Of a DNA stretch of 64,000 nucleotides, positions 36,938-49,430 are shown one piece after another. The notes under the pieces are model-generated. The model ran no database searches and was not told where the DNA came from. It was given only the letters and a program-made list of their open reading frames with translations. Origin of the DNA: Lepus europaeus (taxonomy: Eukaryota; Chordata; Mammalia; Lagomorpha; Leporidae); NCBI RefSeq assembly GCF_033115175.1, contig NC_084827.1, positions 150,033,701 through 150,097,700 on the forward strand. Direction: 5' to 3'. The position numbers and the translations under genes were made by a program. Positions within the stretch are counted from its first letter, which is position 1. Every line of letters begins with the position of its first letter.

Positions 36938-37430
36938 CTTTTAAGATTTACTTATTGGGGCTGGTTCTGTGGTACAGTGGGTTAAAGCCCCAGCCTGTAG
37001 CACCAGTATCCCATATGAGCACCGGTTCAAGTCCTGGCTGCTTCACTTCTGATCCAGCTCCCTACTAATGCACCTGGGAAAGCAGTGGAGGATGGCCCAA
37101 GTCCTTGGGTCTCTGCACCCACGTAGGAGACCCCAAAGAAGCTCTTGGCTTCAGATCAGCTCAGCTCTGGCCATTGCAGCCATTTGGGGAGTGAACCAAT
37201 GGATGGAAGATCTCTCTCTCTCTCTCTCTCTCTCTGCCTCTCTCTGCCTCTCTCTATAAAAGAGAGCTCTTCCATCCATCTACTGATTCATTAACCAAAT
37301 GGCCACAACAGTTTCTCAAATGATCAGCAAGGAGCTGGACTGGAAGTGGAGCAGCCAGGACTCCAACAGGCACCAACAAGGGATGCCTGGCCTTGCAGGT
37401 GGCAGCTCAACCTGCTACGCCACAATGCAG
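36938..37430 (-). mobile_element. C SINE split by a forward copy
   Basis: Tail stub at 36,938-36,956 and the rest at 37,259-37,430 ending TACGCCACAATGCAG. Confidence 0.75.
36957..37258 (+). mobile_element. C SINE nested in a reversed copy
   Basis: GGGGCTGGTTCTGTGGTACAG head. Ends in a (CT)n block at 37,208-37,255 without an A-tail. Confidence 0.9.
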
Positions 37431-37547
37431 ATTCCCCAGCAGTCACAAGCTTTAAACTCCCAAGAGTTCTCCAGAGAGCATTACTTCAAACTCCTCTCAA
37501 CTGATAAGACTGCTATAAGAATTGGGACACCATCTTTTCCAACTGGA

Positions 37548-38345
37548 ACCATTGAAAGAGCTGAAGAAAAGAAAAATATGGCTCCTGTTGTGCCAGAAAT
37601 CCTTTGGAAAAAGCATAAGAGTTTCCAGAGCTGAAGAGCAAGTGCCTGAGAAAAACATTTGCCCTAAATATTTTTTAACAGGTAAGGAGGAAGCTGATCT
37701 ATGAGAAAGCTAAGCACTATCACAAGGAATATAGGTAGAGGTACGGAACTAAGATTCAAATGGTTAGGATGGCAAGAATAGCTAGCAATATCTGTGCACC
37801 TGCAAAGCCCCAGCTGGTATTTATTTATCACTAAGATCAGAAGTATCAATATTATAAGCCCAAAGGTCCAAAAGGAGTTGCAGCTTCTTTGTCTTTGCTA
37901 GAACTTCGATGGACATTTGTGAAGCTCAACAAGGCTTCAGTTAGCATGCTGAGGACTGGAGAACTATATACAGCATGGGGTACCTAAACCTGAAGTCAGT
38001 AAATGAACTAATTTGAAAGCATGGTTACAGCAAGACTAGTACAAAGCAAACTGCCTTGATGGACAACACTCTGCTCGCTCAATCTCTTGTTCAACATGGC
38101 ATCATGTGCATGGAGAATCTGATTTATGAGATCCAGACTGTTGGAAAATGCTTCAAAGAAGCAAATAACTTCCAGTGGCCCTTCTCCAAGGGGTCGCATG
38201 AAGAAAAAGACCACTTATTTTGTAGAAGGTGGAGATTCTGGCAACAGGGAAGACTGAATCAACAGGCTCATGAGAAAGATGGACTTAGGGATCCACCACA
38301 GTTGTTCTGTAATGTAGTTAGTTAATAAACAGTCACCTTCAAATT
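37548..38345 (+). pseudogene. RPL7P: RPL7 processed pseudogene
   Basis: An intronless copy of ribosomal protein L7 mRNA, beginning near the N-terminus (VPEILWKKHKS for human VPETLKKKRRN). It runs through KLSTITRNIG, LNKASVSMLR and [13 protein letters not shown]...WPF, and ends with the short 3' UTR GTTAGTTAATAAACAGTCACC. It has several stop codons and frame changes and a degraded middle, so it is dead. A purine-rich tract stands where the poly-A was. Confidence 0.93.
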
Positions 38346-38408
38346 GGAGGAGAACGAGGAGAAAAAAGAGGAAGGAGGAGGAGGAAGAAGAGGAAGAAGA
38401 AGGGGAAT
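38343..38408. repeat. Purine (GGA/GAA)n tract
   Basis: Sixty-odd nearly pure A/G bases after the RPL7 copy, likely grown from its poly-A tail. Confidence 0.8.
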
Positions 38409-38954
38409 TGGGACAACTCTTTTCCCCATCCCCAGAAGAAAAAAAATTCCATGGATAAGTAAGATTCTGAATTCTCTAGGTTTCTACTAGTGTCACCAAG
38501 AAGAACCCTGGGAAGAAAAGCAAAATAATTTAGCAGCATCCATGTGCACTCAGAGCTTTTCTCTGAAGTTGTGGCGATGCTCCTGTCCTTCAGAAGAAAT
38601 GGCGAGAGGCCCCCAATAAATAAATGCACCCTGTCCTGCTTCCTGCCACTTCTATTTAGAACATGTTTGAATCCTCACATCTTCAATCTTTCAACTCCTG
38701 CCTTTAAGTTGTCTCTTGAACTCAACCATGTTCCTAGATCGAAGGATAACTTGGCAGACATCCTGACCCACTTCCCCTTCATCCTTTAATTTGAGTAACT
38801 GGGTTATTGCCTTATTTCTAGTCCTTGGTCCTGGCTTCCAGTTTTGGATTGCCATGCCTTTGGATCTTTCCAGTCCTCTGCAGATGCCAGATAGAGGTTA
38901 CCACATTTCTATGATTCTGCTAGTTTGCTATTCATCTACCAGGAATCTATACTA
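38409..38954. other. GPR1: GPR1 intron, unique
   Basis: Nothing recognised. Confidence 0.4.
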
Positions 38955-39145
38955 GTGGTCCTTGAACAAGTGCAGTTTTGCCCCTCAGGAGCTATTTGGC
39001 AATGGTTGGAGACATTAATGGGAGGGTATGTGTTATGTCATCTAGTGGTTACAGGCCAGGGGTGCTTCTAAAGTATAATCTACAACAAAGAATTCTCTGG
39101 CCAAAACCATCAGTAATGCTGTGGTTAAGAAACCCTGATCTACAC
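38955..39145 (+). mobile_element. MER5A-like hAT-Charlie DNA element
   Basis: CTAGTGGTCCTTGAAC, CAGTTTTGCCCCTCAGG, CTATTTGGCAATGGTTGGAG, GTCATCTAGTGGTTACAGGC and AAGAAACCCTG follow the MER5A order. Confidence 0.75.
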
Positions 39146-39198
39146 AAAATGAGCTCAGTCTATACTGCTTTATTCTATTTGCTGCTGCTGAATATCCT

Positions 39199-40140
39199 CT
39201 TTTTTTTTTAATAGAAAGCTTTTATTTAATAAATATAAATTTCGTAAGTACAACTTTTGGATTATAGTGGTTCTTCCCCCCATGCCTGCCCTCCCACCCC
39301 CAAACCATCCCGTCTCCTTCTCTCTCTCCTATCCCATCCCATTCTTCATTAAGATTCATTTTTAATTATCTTTATGTACAGAAGATCAACTCTATACTAA
39401 GTAAAGATTTTAACAGTTTGCACCCACACAGACACACAAAGTATTAAGTACTGTTTGAAGTCTAGTTTTACCATTAGTGCTCATAGTACAACACATTAAG
39501 GACAGAGGTCCTACATGGGGAGTAAGTGCACAGTGACTCCTGTTGTTGATTTAACAATTGACACTCTTATTTATGATGTCAGTGATCACCTGAGGCTCTT
39601 GTCATGAGCTGCCAAGGCTATGGAAGCCTCTTGAGTTCACAAACTCCATCATTATTTAGACAAGGCCATAATCAAAGTAGAAGTTCTCTCCTACCTTCAG
39701 AGAAAGGTACCTCCTTCTTTGATGGCCCCTTCTTTCCACCTGGATCTCACTCACAGAGCTCTTTCATTTAGGTCTTTTTTTTTTTTTTTTGACAGAGTGT
39801 CTTGGCTTTCCATGCCTGAAATGCTCTCATGGGCTTTTTTACCCATATCTGAATGCCTTGAGGGCTGATTCTGAGACCAGAGTGCTGTTTAGGACATTTG
39901 TCATTCTATGAGTCTGCTGTATGTCCTGCTTCCCATGTTGGATTGTTCTCTCCTTTTTAATTCTATCAGTAATTATATAAAAACCTGAAACTAATTCTGT
40001 GTTAAGTAAAGAGTTCAACCAATGGCATTAAGTAGAAAACACTAAAGAGAATAAAATAGTAAGCTTGAACCTCGTCTTTCACAGCGTGTACTGTCATTGT
40101 GGAGTCGCTCAGCCTGGTCTGGTTCATCCCACTTTCCAGC
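39199..40140 (-). mobile_element. Rabbit-type L1, 3' UTR end
   Basis: Poly-T start followed by the reversed L1 terminus (TTTATTTAATAAATATAAATTT). Over about 430 bases it is a clear homologue of 53,281-53,712 in the opposite orientation. Truncated before any open reading frame. Confidence 0.85.
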
Positions 40141-40576
40141 AACTATGCTTTATAAAGGATACAAACTATTAGTCTATGTGTTGGATTCGGCTGAAAAAGC
40201 GTTCTAAAATATTTGATGTGGATACTAGTATCTCATCATTGGGAGACTTTATAAGGATTCCAATTTTAACTTCTCTTGATAATTTATATTACATGTTAAT
40301 AATGAGTTTGCATTTCCTATGCCAGCACTTTAATTCCTCTTTAAGCAAGTTACATATATACCTTGTTAACTGCCATAGTCACTACCTGTTCCAAATCACT
40401 CATTTATGACACTTTCCAGGATGCTGTCAGCAGTTGAATTTTATTAACATTGTCTTATATGAATAAATAAAATTGTTGGAAAAAATAAAATTGTGTACAC
40501 GTAGGTGTGCAAATGAAGTGTGTGACAATGTAATCTCAAAGCAATATCTACAATCTCAAAGTAAAAACACATTTTT
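40141..40576. other. GPR1: GPR1 intron
   Basis: AT-rich; nothing recognised. Confidence 0.4.
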
Positions 40577-40885
40577 GTGGGCAGACATTTGGCACAGCAG
40601 TTAAGCTGCCATTTGGGATGCTCATATCCCACATCCATGTGCTTGTTCTATTTACTCAGCTTCTGATACAGCTTCCTGCTGATATGCACCCCATGAGGCC
40701 ATTCATCATGACTCAGTATTTGGGTTCCCATCACCCAGCAAGAGACCTGCATGGAGGTCCAGGCTCCTACTTTTGGCCTGGTCCAGTCCTGGCTATTGCA
40801 GACATTTGTAGAATGAACCAGCAAATGGAAGATTCTAGATACCTTTTTCTCTCCCTCTCTCTCTCTCAAACAAAATGAAAATAAT
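40577..40885 (+). mobile_element. C SINE, old
   Basis: GTGGGCAGACATTTGGCACAG head to CTCTCAAACAAAATGAAAAT. Confidence 0.88.
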
Positions 40886-41117
40886 TTTTTTAAAACATAG
40901 CTTTCAAAGAAATTTAATACCTTGTGCATTTCTGCCAATTATACCCATACAAGGACATGAATACTTCATTTTTATTTTATTTTTCTTTACTGTGCTTTGC
41001 AGATATTGCATTTTAAAAACTGAAAAGGCAATCCTCCATTGAACAAGTTTATTGGCACCACTTTGTCCAATACTTCAAAGAATTGTTAGCAATTTTAACA
41101 ATAAAATATTTTTTAAA

Positions 41118-41432
41118 GGAATTCTTTTTTTTTATTTTGACAGAGTTATAGACAGAGAGTGACAGAGAGAAAGGTCTTCATTCCGTTGGTTCACTCCCCA
41201 AATGGCTGCCACAGCTGGCGCTGTGCCAATCCGAAGCCAGGAGCCAGGTGCCTCTTCCTGGTCTCCCGTGTGGGTGCAGGGGCCCAAGCACTTGGGCCAT
41301 CTCCACTACCCTCTCGGGCCACAGCAGAGAGCTGGACTGGAAGAGGAGCAACTGGGACTAGAACCCGGTGCCCATATGGGATGCCGGTGCCACAGGCGGA
41401 GGATTAGCCAAGTGAGCCACGGTGCCGGCCCC
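41118..41432 (-). mobile_element. C SINE, young
   Basis: Flanked by a 21-base target duplication with one difference (41,097-41,117 and 41,433-41,453; starts aacaataaaatatt). Head GAGCCACGGTGCCGGCCCC. Confidence 0.95.
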
Positions 41433-41453
41433 AACAATAAAATATTTCTTAAA

Positions 41454-41758
41454 AACTTATTTGAGAGGCTAAGAAAGGGAGAGTAAGAAAGAGAAAGCAA
41501 CAGTTAGAGTTCCCATCTGCATTTATTCTCCAAATGCCCTCAATGGATGGTGCTGTGCTGGGGGTGAAGTAGGGAGACAGAAACTCAATCCAAGTCTCCT
41601 AGGAGAGTTGCAGAGATCCAAGTACTTGAGCAATCACCACTGCCTCCCAGGATCTGTACTGGAAGGAAGCTGGAGATTGAAATCAGAACTAGAATCTGAA
41701 CCTAGGTACTCAGATATGGAATGCAGGCATTTTAACCACTGAAGCTAAACATCTGCTC
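41454..41758 (-). mobile_element. C SINE, old
   Basis: TTATTTGAGAGGCTAAG to GAAGCTAAACATCTGCTCC. Confidence 0.85.
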
Positions 41759-41766
41759 CTATATGT

Positions 41767-41819
41767 TTTCATTTGTATTTATTGATTTGAGAGGGAGGGT
41801 TGGGGGGTGAGGGAGAGAC

Positions 41820-41859
<40 letters not shown>

Positions 41860-42126
41860 TCTCCCATCCGTAGTTCACTCCCCAAATGCCCAAAATGGCC
41901 AGGACTGGGCCAATCAAAGCCAGGAGCCAGGAACCAGCCTTGGTCTCCAACATTGAATGGCAGAGATTCAAGTACTTGAAGCATCACCTGCTGCCTCCCA
42001 GGGTCTGCAACATCAAGAAGCTGGAATCAGGAACAGAGTCAGGACTTGAACCAAGGCAGGCCCTCCCAGATGGGATAAAGTCATCCCAACCAGCACCTTA
42101 ACTGACAGAGGAAACACCCACTTCTC
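41767..42126 (-). mobile_element. C SINE, old
   Basis: TTTATTGATTTGAGAGGG, a long (GA)n at 41,820-41,852, and the head GAAACACCCACTTC. Confidence 0.85.
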
Positions 42127-42138
42127 CAATAAACTATT

Positions 42139-42298
42139 TTGTAATTAAGGAATATATGCAATTTTTAGACATAATGCTATCACACACTTAATAGACTATA
42201 GTATAAATACAACTTTCATATGCACTAATAAACCAAATAATTCCTATGACTCGCTTTACTGCAGTGGTCTGAAACTGAACCCATGACATCTCTAAGCT
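42139..42298 (-). mobile_element. Tigger1-like DNA transposon end
   Basis: CATAATGCTATCACACACTTA, ATAGACTATAGTATAAATAC, ATGACTCGCTTTACTGC and GTGGTCTGAAACTGAACCC are the Tigger1 terminal segment reversed. Only this end remains. Confidence 0.75.
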
Positions 42299-43554
42299 TG
42301 CACACACATATACATATGCATATATGTACATATATTTTTTGAGCAGTAATGGGAGGATGTGAAGGCTCAGAGGTGGACTGAAAGGATGTCTGAGGAAGTT
42401 TGGTGGACAGTCACCAGAAATCAAGATGGAAAATAGGTGGACATCAGGTTTTTAAACTCAGGTTTAAGGGAAACATTGCCATTTATTAAACAAGCAAGGT
42501 CAAGTAATCTTGGCTGGCAGTAACTTTCCATTGAGACGTCAGATTTCTCAGTTTGGAAGAGCATGATAACAATGTCAGGCTGAGGCTTTTACACTTGTCA
42601 GAGAGAAGGAAATAGCTACTGTATTTGCCAAACTATGGATGCTGCTGCAGGGCAGATACATAATTCTGACTGCAATAAAGACTGTTAATAAAGATCTCCA
42701 TGGTCTTAAAATCTGTGAATAGCTACTCAAATAACTACCAAACTGCACTGTGGACACATTATGTTGATGTCCACTCAAGTCTATGAGAAACATGTCAAAA
42801 ATATTTAGTGTGGGGCAAAGTTTAGCGAACCATCTAAGAAGCCAGTGGTTTGGTTTCCTGAGTAGGTCAAGGGGCATATTTCCTGCAGGGATTCAGCTAT
42901 AGTGAGGACCCAAGTGATCACATTCCTGAGTTACCTTTTTCCATATACTCAAATGCCTACTTGTTTGGTTCTGGAGCAGGGAAGTATTTATTGAATTAAA
43001 CAAATTGGCTTCAGATTTAATAGAGGTTAAAGCTGAAACACTTTTCTGAATGAATAAATTTTACTGTAAGAACACTGGTACGAAATGTAGTAGCAAATAG
43101 TTTATAAAATCCAGATGATTTGGGGAAAAGACATCTGGTAGAAATGTGTATATTAAACATTTACATGTGGCTTTAGATGAGCAGTGGCTATATAGGAAAA
43201 TATTTTGTTCACCTACCTTGACAAAACACAAAAATTCCTTCTGGTAGGAAATTTGGTGAACAAAGAGAGAGGTTTAATTTAATGAGATACATTGAAGTTG
43301 ATGGACCATTACAAAACATTTACCTAACATAATATAAAGGAAGCTTAGGTTCTAACCTGCTGTAAACAGAACAGAAGGACTGGATACTGCTGACCTTTGT
43401 CTATGTGGATTATCTGTGCAGATTTCCCCCTATACCTTGTAAAAAAAAGAACTCAGGAGATGAAATATCTCCAGTTAAAGCCATAAGGATCCTTGAGGGA
43501 ATGTGTGCTTTGTCTTTGATTGGATAACAGGAATGAATAAAAACAATCTACCAA
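42299..43554. other. GPR1: GPR1 intron, unique
   Basis: A (CA/TA)-rich patch at 42,300-42,345, then about 1.2 kb with no recognised repeat, exon or RNA. Confidence 0.45.
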
Positions 43555-43842
43555 GGGGCAGATGTTGTGGCACAGTGAGTTAAAATACCACTTGGGATGA
43601 TCACATTCTGTATCAAAATGCCTCCATTTCTGATGCAGCTTCCTGCTCATGTGCCTGGGAGGCAGCAGATGATAGCTCAAGTATTTGGGATTCCCACCAC
43701 TCACGTGAGAGACCCAGATGGACCTCCTGGCTCTTGGCTTCAGCCTGTTCTAGGCTTGGCTGTTATGAGCATTTGGGAAGTGAACCAGTGGATAGAAGAT
43801 ATCTCTTTCTCTCTTTCAAATAAGTTAATAAATCTTTAAAAA
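43555..43842 (+). mobile_element. C SINE
   Basis: GGGGCAGATGTTGTGGCACAG head to CTTTCAAATAAGTTAATAAAT. Confidence 0.9.
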
Positions 43843-43978
43843 GTAAGTATAAAAAATAAAAGAAAGAAAGAATTCATCAATATGAGAAACTCTCTAGCAA
43901 AAGCCAGAAGCCCATGACCAAGCAAACATGATCAGCATGCTATTTTCCAAGGGCTATCTTCTTGGAGAAGAAAGATCT

Positions 43979-44308
43979 CTCTCTCTCTCTCTTTTTTTTT
44001 TTTTTTTTATTTATTTGCCGGGTAGAGTTACAGACAGTGAGAGAGAGAGACAGAGAGAAAGGTTTTCTTTCCACTGGTTCACTCTCCAAATGGCCGCTAC
44101 GGTCAGCGCTGCGCCCATCCGAAGCCAGGAGCCTCCTGGTCTCCCATGCGGGTGCAGGGCCCAAGCACTTGGGCCATCCTCCACTGCCCTCCCGGGCCAC
44201 GCAAAGAGCTGGACTGGAAGAGGAGCAGCCGGGACTAGAACCCAGTGCCCATGTGGGATGCCTGTGCTGCAAGTGGAGGATTAACCAAGTGAGCCACGGC
44301 ACCGGCCC
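43979..44308 (-). mobile_element. C SINE, young
   Basis: Exact 16-base target duplication tggagaagaaagatct at 43,963-43,978 and 44,309-44,324. Confidence 0.96.
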
Positions 44309-44324
44309 TGGAGAAGAAAGATCT

Positions 44325-45329
44325 TTTGAAAAGCATTTATGTATGTGTATGCATAAAGGAAGGGCATTTGGAACAGTGCTTAGTAATTTTCACTATCAGA
44401 CATAAACCATATACCACACCCAGAGGGTCCTCAAGATGTTTGACACCAGTGAAATATTTTGTTGTTCTTTGGATGAATAATTGACACCAGTGAATATTTT
44501 GCTGTCCTTTAGATGAACAATCTCCATGCCAAATACACTGAGGTACAGCAACAGTTTTTAAAGATACTGTGTATATTTATCCCAAAGGAGCAGAGGGGGT
44601 TTAAGTTGAAACTGAAAAGTGGGCAGTGATATAGACAGCTCCTGGTGGTTGGCAGGTGGTGGAACAACTGAATGTCAGAGTGCACCCTCTCCTGCCAAGC
44701 CCTAGTATACTGTTTCCTTTAAATCCATCTTGCCTATCTGTTGTTTATTGCTTAATGCCAGCCTTAGTGCAAATGACAGCCTTCTTTGATTTATTAGGAA
44801 GAATGAAAGTATTTTGGTTTGGCTGGAAAGAGACAATATGACTGATGATAAAGGCCTTTGAATGTCTTGCTTAAAGATTTGGACTGTATTCCATTGCTGG
44901 TTGGGAGCAAATAAAAATGTTTGCAATAGGGAGTGACATGATGAAATCTTTGTTTTTGTGAAGTTCATCTGGTAGTAGTTTGCGAATTGAATTCAAAACG
45001 AATTTGAATTTAAGTAAGGCTATCAGTTCAGAGACTGTTGACACAGTTGAAATAAAAAATGGAAAGGCCTCAGACAGGAAGAGTTAGTAAGGAAATGAAG
45101 GAGATATAGTTGAGACACATTCATGTAGGAAATGAAAAGAATCTTTCAGGAAGATTTACTGAACTGAGTATAACTTTCACAGTAACATTTCTATGGAGTT
45201 GGCATTGAATATCTACCTCAGAGAGAAAAACAAGCTGATTTTAAGCATACAAATGTTTTTGTTCAGTTGTAAAGGCAGTGAGGTTTGTAAAGAGAAATTT
45301 TCTCCCTTAAAAAAAATACTAAATACGCA
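44325..45329. other. GPR1: GPR1 intron
   Basis: Mostly unique. The stretch 44,840-45,120 has the look of an old interspersed repeat, but I could not name it. Confidence 0.35.
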
Positions 45330-45690
45330 TTTAGCCTGGCATATAAAATCTGTGTCTCCTAAAGTGGGCTACCTGGGTTCCACATCCAGCTCTAGCTCCT
45401 GACTCCAGCTTCCTGCAAACGGGTTAAGTCACCACCTGCAGTGCAGGCATATCATTTAGGCCTCAGTTCAAGTCCCGGCTGCTCCACTTCCGATCCAGCT
45501 CCCTGCTAATGCATCTGGGAAAGCAGTGGAAGATGGCCCAAGTATTGGGGTCCCTGCACCCCTTGGGGAGACCCAGAAGTTGTTCCTGGCTCCTGCTTTG
45601 GCCTGGCCCAGCTCTAGCTGTTGTGCCCCTTTGGGGAGTGAACCAGCAGATGGAAGATTCTTTCTCTCTCTCTCTCTCTCTCTCTGACTC
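45330..45690 (+). mobile_element. C SINE pair: old head fragment and a fuller copy
   Basis: An old-subtype piece at 45,330-45,420 is followed without a gap by 45,421-45,690, which ends in a (CT)n block. Confidence 0.8.
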
Positions 45691-45704
45691 ATCCTCACTC
45701 ATAA

Positions 45705-45800
45705 GGTTGCTGTGATGATCATATGAGGAAATCTTCAAAAGGTCATTAGCTCTGTGTCTGGCACATAAAGCATACTCAGTAATTATATGTATTGATTATT
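45705..45800 (+). mobile_element. MIR/L2-like fragment
   Basis: GGTTGCTGTGATGATCATATG and GTGTCTGGCACATAAAGC resemble the ends of MIR or L2. Confidence 0.45.
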
Positions 45801-45878
45801 ATTAGTTTAGGACTAAAAGTGGTGAAAAATAAAGGGCAAAGTAAAGAGAGCAGGATTTCTTTGCTTTTTAATTAAAAA

Positions 45879-46512
45879 ACTATTTATTTTCATCTAATTT
45901 GAAAGACAAAGACGGAGGGAGAGAGAAACTGAGAGACAGAGAAAGATCTTCCATTCACTGGTTCACTCCTCAAATACCCACAATGGCTGCAGCTAGGTCA
46001 GGAGCCCAGAACTCAACCTGCATCTCCCACATGCGTAGTAGAGACCCCAGTGTTTGAGCCATCATTTGCTGCCTCCCAGGGTATGCATTAGCAGGAAGCC
46101 AGAATTGGAAATGGAGCCAGGACTTGAATGCAGGCGTTCTAATATGGGATGTGAACATCCCAAGCAGTGTTTTTAAAGATATATTTATTTATTTGAAAGG
46201 CAGAGAAACAGAGAGGATGAGACAGAGAGATCTTCCATTCTCAAATGCCTGCAATGTGTGGACTGAAGCCAGGAAACAGGAACTCCATCCAGGTCTCCCA
46301 CATGGGTGGCAAGGGCCCAAGTACTTGGGCTACCTTCCATTGCCTCTCAGGTTCATTTGCAGGAAGCCAGGTGGGAAGTAGAATAGCTGGAACTCAAACT
46401 GGTACTACAATAGGGGGCATTAACTGTTGCAAATGGAGGCTTAACCCATTGTACAATAATGCTGGTCCCTCAAGCAATTTTTTAACTCCTGAGCCAAACA
46501 CCTGCCCAGGTT
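45879..46512 (-). mobile_element. Old C SINE split by another
   Basis: 45,879-46,165 and the head remnant 46,470-46,512 (CTCCTGAGCCAAACACCTGCC). Confidence 0.78.
46170..46469 (-). mobile_element. C SINE nested in same orientation
   Basis: TTAAAGATATATTTATTTATT to ACAATAATGCTGGTCCC. Near-repeat caagcagt / caagcaat at the borders. Confidence 0.85.
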
Positions 46513-46545
46513 GGGATTTCATTGAGTTACTTCAAGAGAAGGGTG

Positions 46546-46862
46546 GGAGGGACAGACATTTGGTATAACAGTTAAGACACTACTCACTAGTTAAGAGACT
46601 CACATCCCACATCAGACAGCCTGGGGTCAAGTCCAAGCTTCACTTTTGATTCCAGCTCCTTGCTAGTGTGCACCCTAAGAGGTAGCAGGTGATGTCTCAA
46701 GTAGTTATGCTCCTGCCACCTAAGTGCAGGAATTGAACTGAGTTCCCAGCTCATGCTTCAGACTAGATAAATCCCGGATATTTTGGGCATTTAGTGAGTG
46801 ACCAACAGATGTTAGATCACTCTATGTGTATCTCTCTCTCTTACTTCAAAATAAAAAAAATA
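46546..46862 (+). mobile_element. C SINE, old
   Basis: GGGACAGACATTTGGTATAAC head to ACTTCAAAATAAAAAAAAT. Confidence 0.85.
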
Positions 46863-47250
46863 ATATTAAAAGGAGGGAGACTATTTTAAGTAGTGATTTA
46901 AAAATATGCTGTTTTGTGAGCTTCATATTTTTAAAAATGTTGGATCTGCATGCTTATTGATAAATGCCTGCTGAGTTGGAGACCTCTGTGCCTGACCCTT
47001 AAATGCCACGTTTATCCCCATATCTTGCTAACAGTGGTGAGAAAATAGAATACTGGATAATACTATATTTGTTTTACTTCTCATCTTTGATTAAAGGATG
47101 TAGTCTAGGTCTTTATCTCACTTCTCCTTCAATCTTACCAAGAGTCTGGGAAAGAATCACCCTATCAACAATGTAAAGTTTCACAACCTTGGTCACAGTA
47201 GAGAAAAATCACCAACTTCATATTTTTCTTGAAAAGGGATTTTTATACAT
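46863..47250. other. GPR1: GPR1 intron
   Basis: Nothing recognised. Confidence 0.4.
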
Positions 47251-47266
47251 ACAAGTAACTTTTTAT

Positions 47267-47618
47267 TTTATTTATTTATTTATTTATTTATTTATTTTTT
47301 TTGACAGGCAGAGTGGATAGTGAGAGAGAGAGACAGAGAGAAAGGTCTTCCTTTTTGCTGTTGGTTCACCCTCCAATGGCCGCTGCGGCCGGCACATCTA
47401 GCCAATCCGAAGCCAGGAGCCAGGTGCTTCTCCTGGTCTCCCATGGGGTGCAGGGCCCAAGGACTTGGGCCATCCTCCACTGCACTCCCGGGCCATAGCA
47501 GAGAGCTGGCCTGGAAGAGGGGCAACCAGAATAGAATCCGGTGCCCCGACCGGGACTAGAACCCGGTGTGCCGGCGCCGCAAGGCGGAGGATTAGCCTGT
47601 TAAGCCACGGCGCCGGCC
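47267..47618 (-). mobile_element. Young C SINE (CSINE1 type)
   Basis: Exact 16-base target duplication acaagtaactttttat at 47,251-47,266 and 47,619-47,634. (TTTA)n tail of about nine units. Confidence 0.96.
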
Positions 47619-47690
47619 ACAAGTAACTTTTTATAAGAAAGAATGTGGGCACTGAATTTGAAAACCTTAATGGCACAGGACTTTTGTAAC

Positions 47691-48035
47691 TTTATTTATT
47701 TACTTTTTAAAAAGATTTGTTTACTTATCTATTTGAAAAGCAGAATAACAGAGAGGGAAAGCTAGAAAAAGTCTGCCATCTGCAGATGCTGGTTCATCCC
47801 CCAAATGCCTACCAACAGTAAGGCAGGCCAAAGCCAGGAGCCAGGAACTCCATCTGGGATTCTCATGTGGGTGGCAGGGATCCAAGCACCTGGGCTTTCA
47901 TCTGCTGCCTCCAAGGCACGTTAGCAGGAAGCTAGATCAGAAGCGTGGAGTAGCTGGGACTGGAACTAGGCATTCCAGCATGGAATGTGGAGTCCCAAGC
48001 AGCGCCCTAACCTGCTGCTCTACAACACCTGTCTT
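47691..48035 (-). mobile_element. C SINE, old
   Basis: TTAAAAAGATTTGTTTACTTA to CTGCTCTACAACACCTGTC. Confidence 0.87.
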
Positions 48036-48660
48036 TATTTTTGTAGGACATGTGTTAGACAACTACCAGAGATCTGTATTGTTAAACTTCTGTCACAGGT
48101 GTGTTCATCCCTTCAAACAAGCAAAGCTAAATCTTAAATCCTTTTTAGTGCCTTCAGGGCAAAATATGTCTAGAGAGCTGATTTTGGAAGCAAGAATCAC
48201 AGCTGGGTAGCTAACAGATTCTAAAACTTCTCACAAATAGATACAATCCACCTTTTAAAAAATTAAAAACTACTAAACACCACTGTCTGTTTTGTGTGGC
48301 TCGAGAATCTTAACTGTGACCCGAAATCTCCGGAGCCCAAGGAAGGCTTCAGAAAAGCCCACACAGTGGAATTTTGTGCTGCAACATCTCTGCTTTCTAT
48401 TTCCTCATGACTTGGCAGTAAAGATGTTTTGGTTCTGAATCACACATTGTCAATGACATTTATAGCAGCCCAGGGAGAATGCCCAGTTTAGGGTAGAAAA
48501 TGCATTTGCATTCACTATATCCTTATTTTAATTTACATCAACATAGCTTCTCTGAAAGAAACAGAATGGTTTTTCTCCCAAAGAAGAGAACATAGTAGTC
48601 AGAGAATTCGCAGAATACATTGAGGTTGCATCACTTTACAAAACAATACTGCTCACCATC
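48036..48660. other. GPR1: GPR1 intron
   Basis: Nothing recognised. Confidence 0.4.
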
Positions 48661-48839
48661 CAGAGGGGTAATCAGTGAATTTAGTGACAGGGATAAAAAG
48701 GAAACTTGTTTTGTTAGCAACAGTAATGTTGCTTCAACACAGCAATAAGAAAGTGGGGAGAGGAGAAAGGATAATAGATCTAGAACTTCCTCTCACTCAT
48801 ACAAGAGTAGGCTTGAAAATACTTTTGCTTTTTGGAGTT

Positions 48840-49430
48840 GCTGAGGTTGGTGAAGGGTACAAGACGGCGAGGCACAAACTTGCTCTAAAAGCTATCGACG
48901 GGCTAGCTTTTGGGGAGATCATACCTCAAAATCACAAGGTCATTGCTAACTCCCTGAAGTCCTGGAATGAGACCCTCAGCTCCGAGTTGGTAGCTCTCCC
49001 TGATAATCCATTATCTGTTGATTGGGCATCCTACAAGGCCAACGTGGCCAAGGCTGGCTTGGTGGATGACTTTGAGAAGAGGCTGAATGCCCTGAAGGTT
49101 CCTGTGCCTGAGGATAAATACACTATCCCAGTGCATGCTGAGGAAAAAAATGTGAGAAGCTGTGTTGAGTTCATGTCTTTCTCTAAGCCCAGGATTGAGG
49201 AATACAAGAAACAGCTGGATAAGATGAAGACCATAACTACCTTTGATTTGATGACCATTGAGGACTTGAATAAAGTCTTCTCAGAAACCAAATCAGACAA
49301 AAAGAAGTATTCCAGTATTGGCCTGAGCAGCCGATTGAGAATTTATAAAACTGAGGAAGGGAGGAAGCTCTGGCCCTTATATTGCAAATGCTGGACATCA
49401 GAAATGAAATATACACAGTTAAAAATATTT
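48840..49430 (+). pseudogene. ATP5PDP: ATP5PD (ATP synthase subunit d) processed pseudogene
   Basis: Intronless copy of the 161-aa peripheral-stalk subunit d of mitochondrial F1Fo ATP synthase. The parental start is changed to ACG at 48,864. The frame is open through LKSWNETLSSELVALPDNP, ANVAKAGLVDDFEKRLNALKV and MTIEDLNKVF. A codon or so is lost in the EEKEDVKSC region and a frame change near KKKYSS precedes the old stop. About 75-80% like human by eye. The parental 3' UTR (CTGAGGAAGGGAGGAAGC) and A-rich end near 49,430 confirm retroposition. The long frame from 48,675 is only an upstream fusion and read-through. Confidence 0.95.
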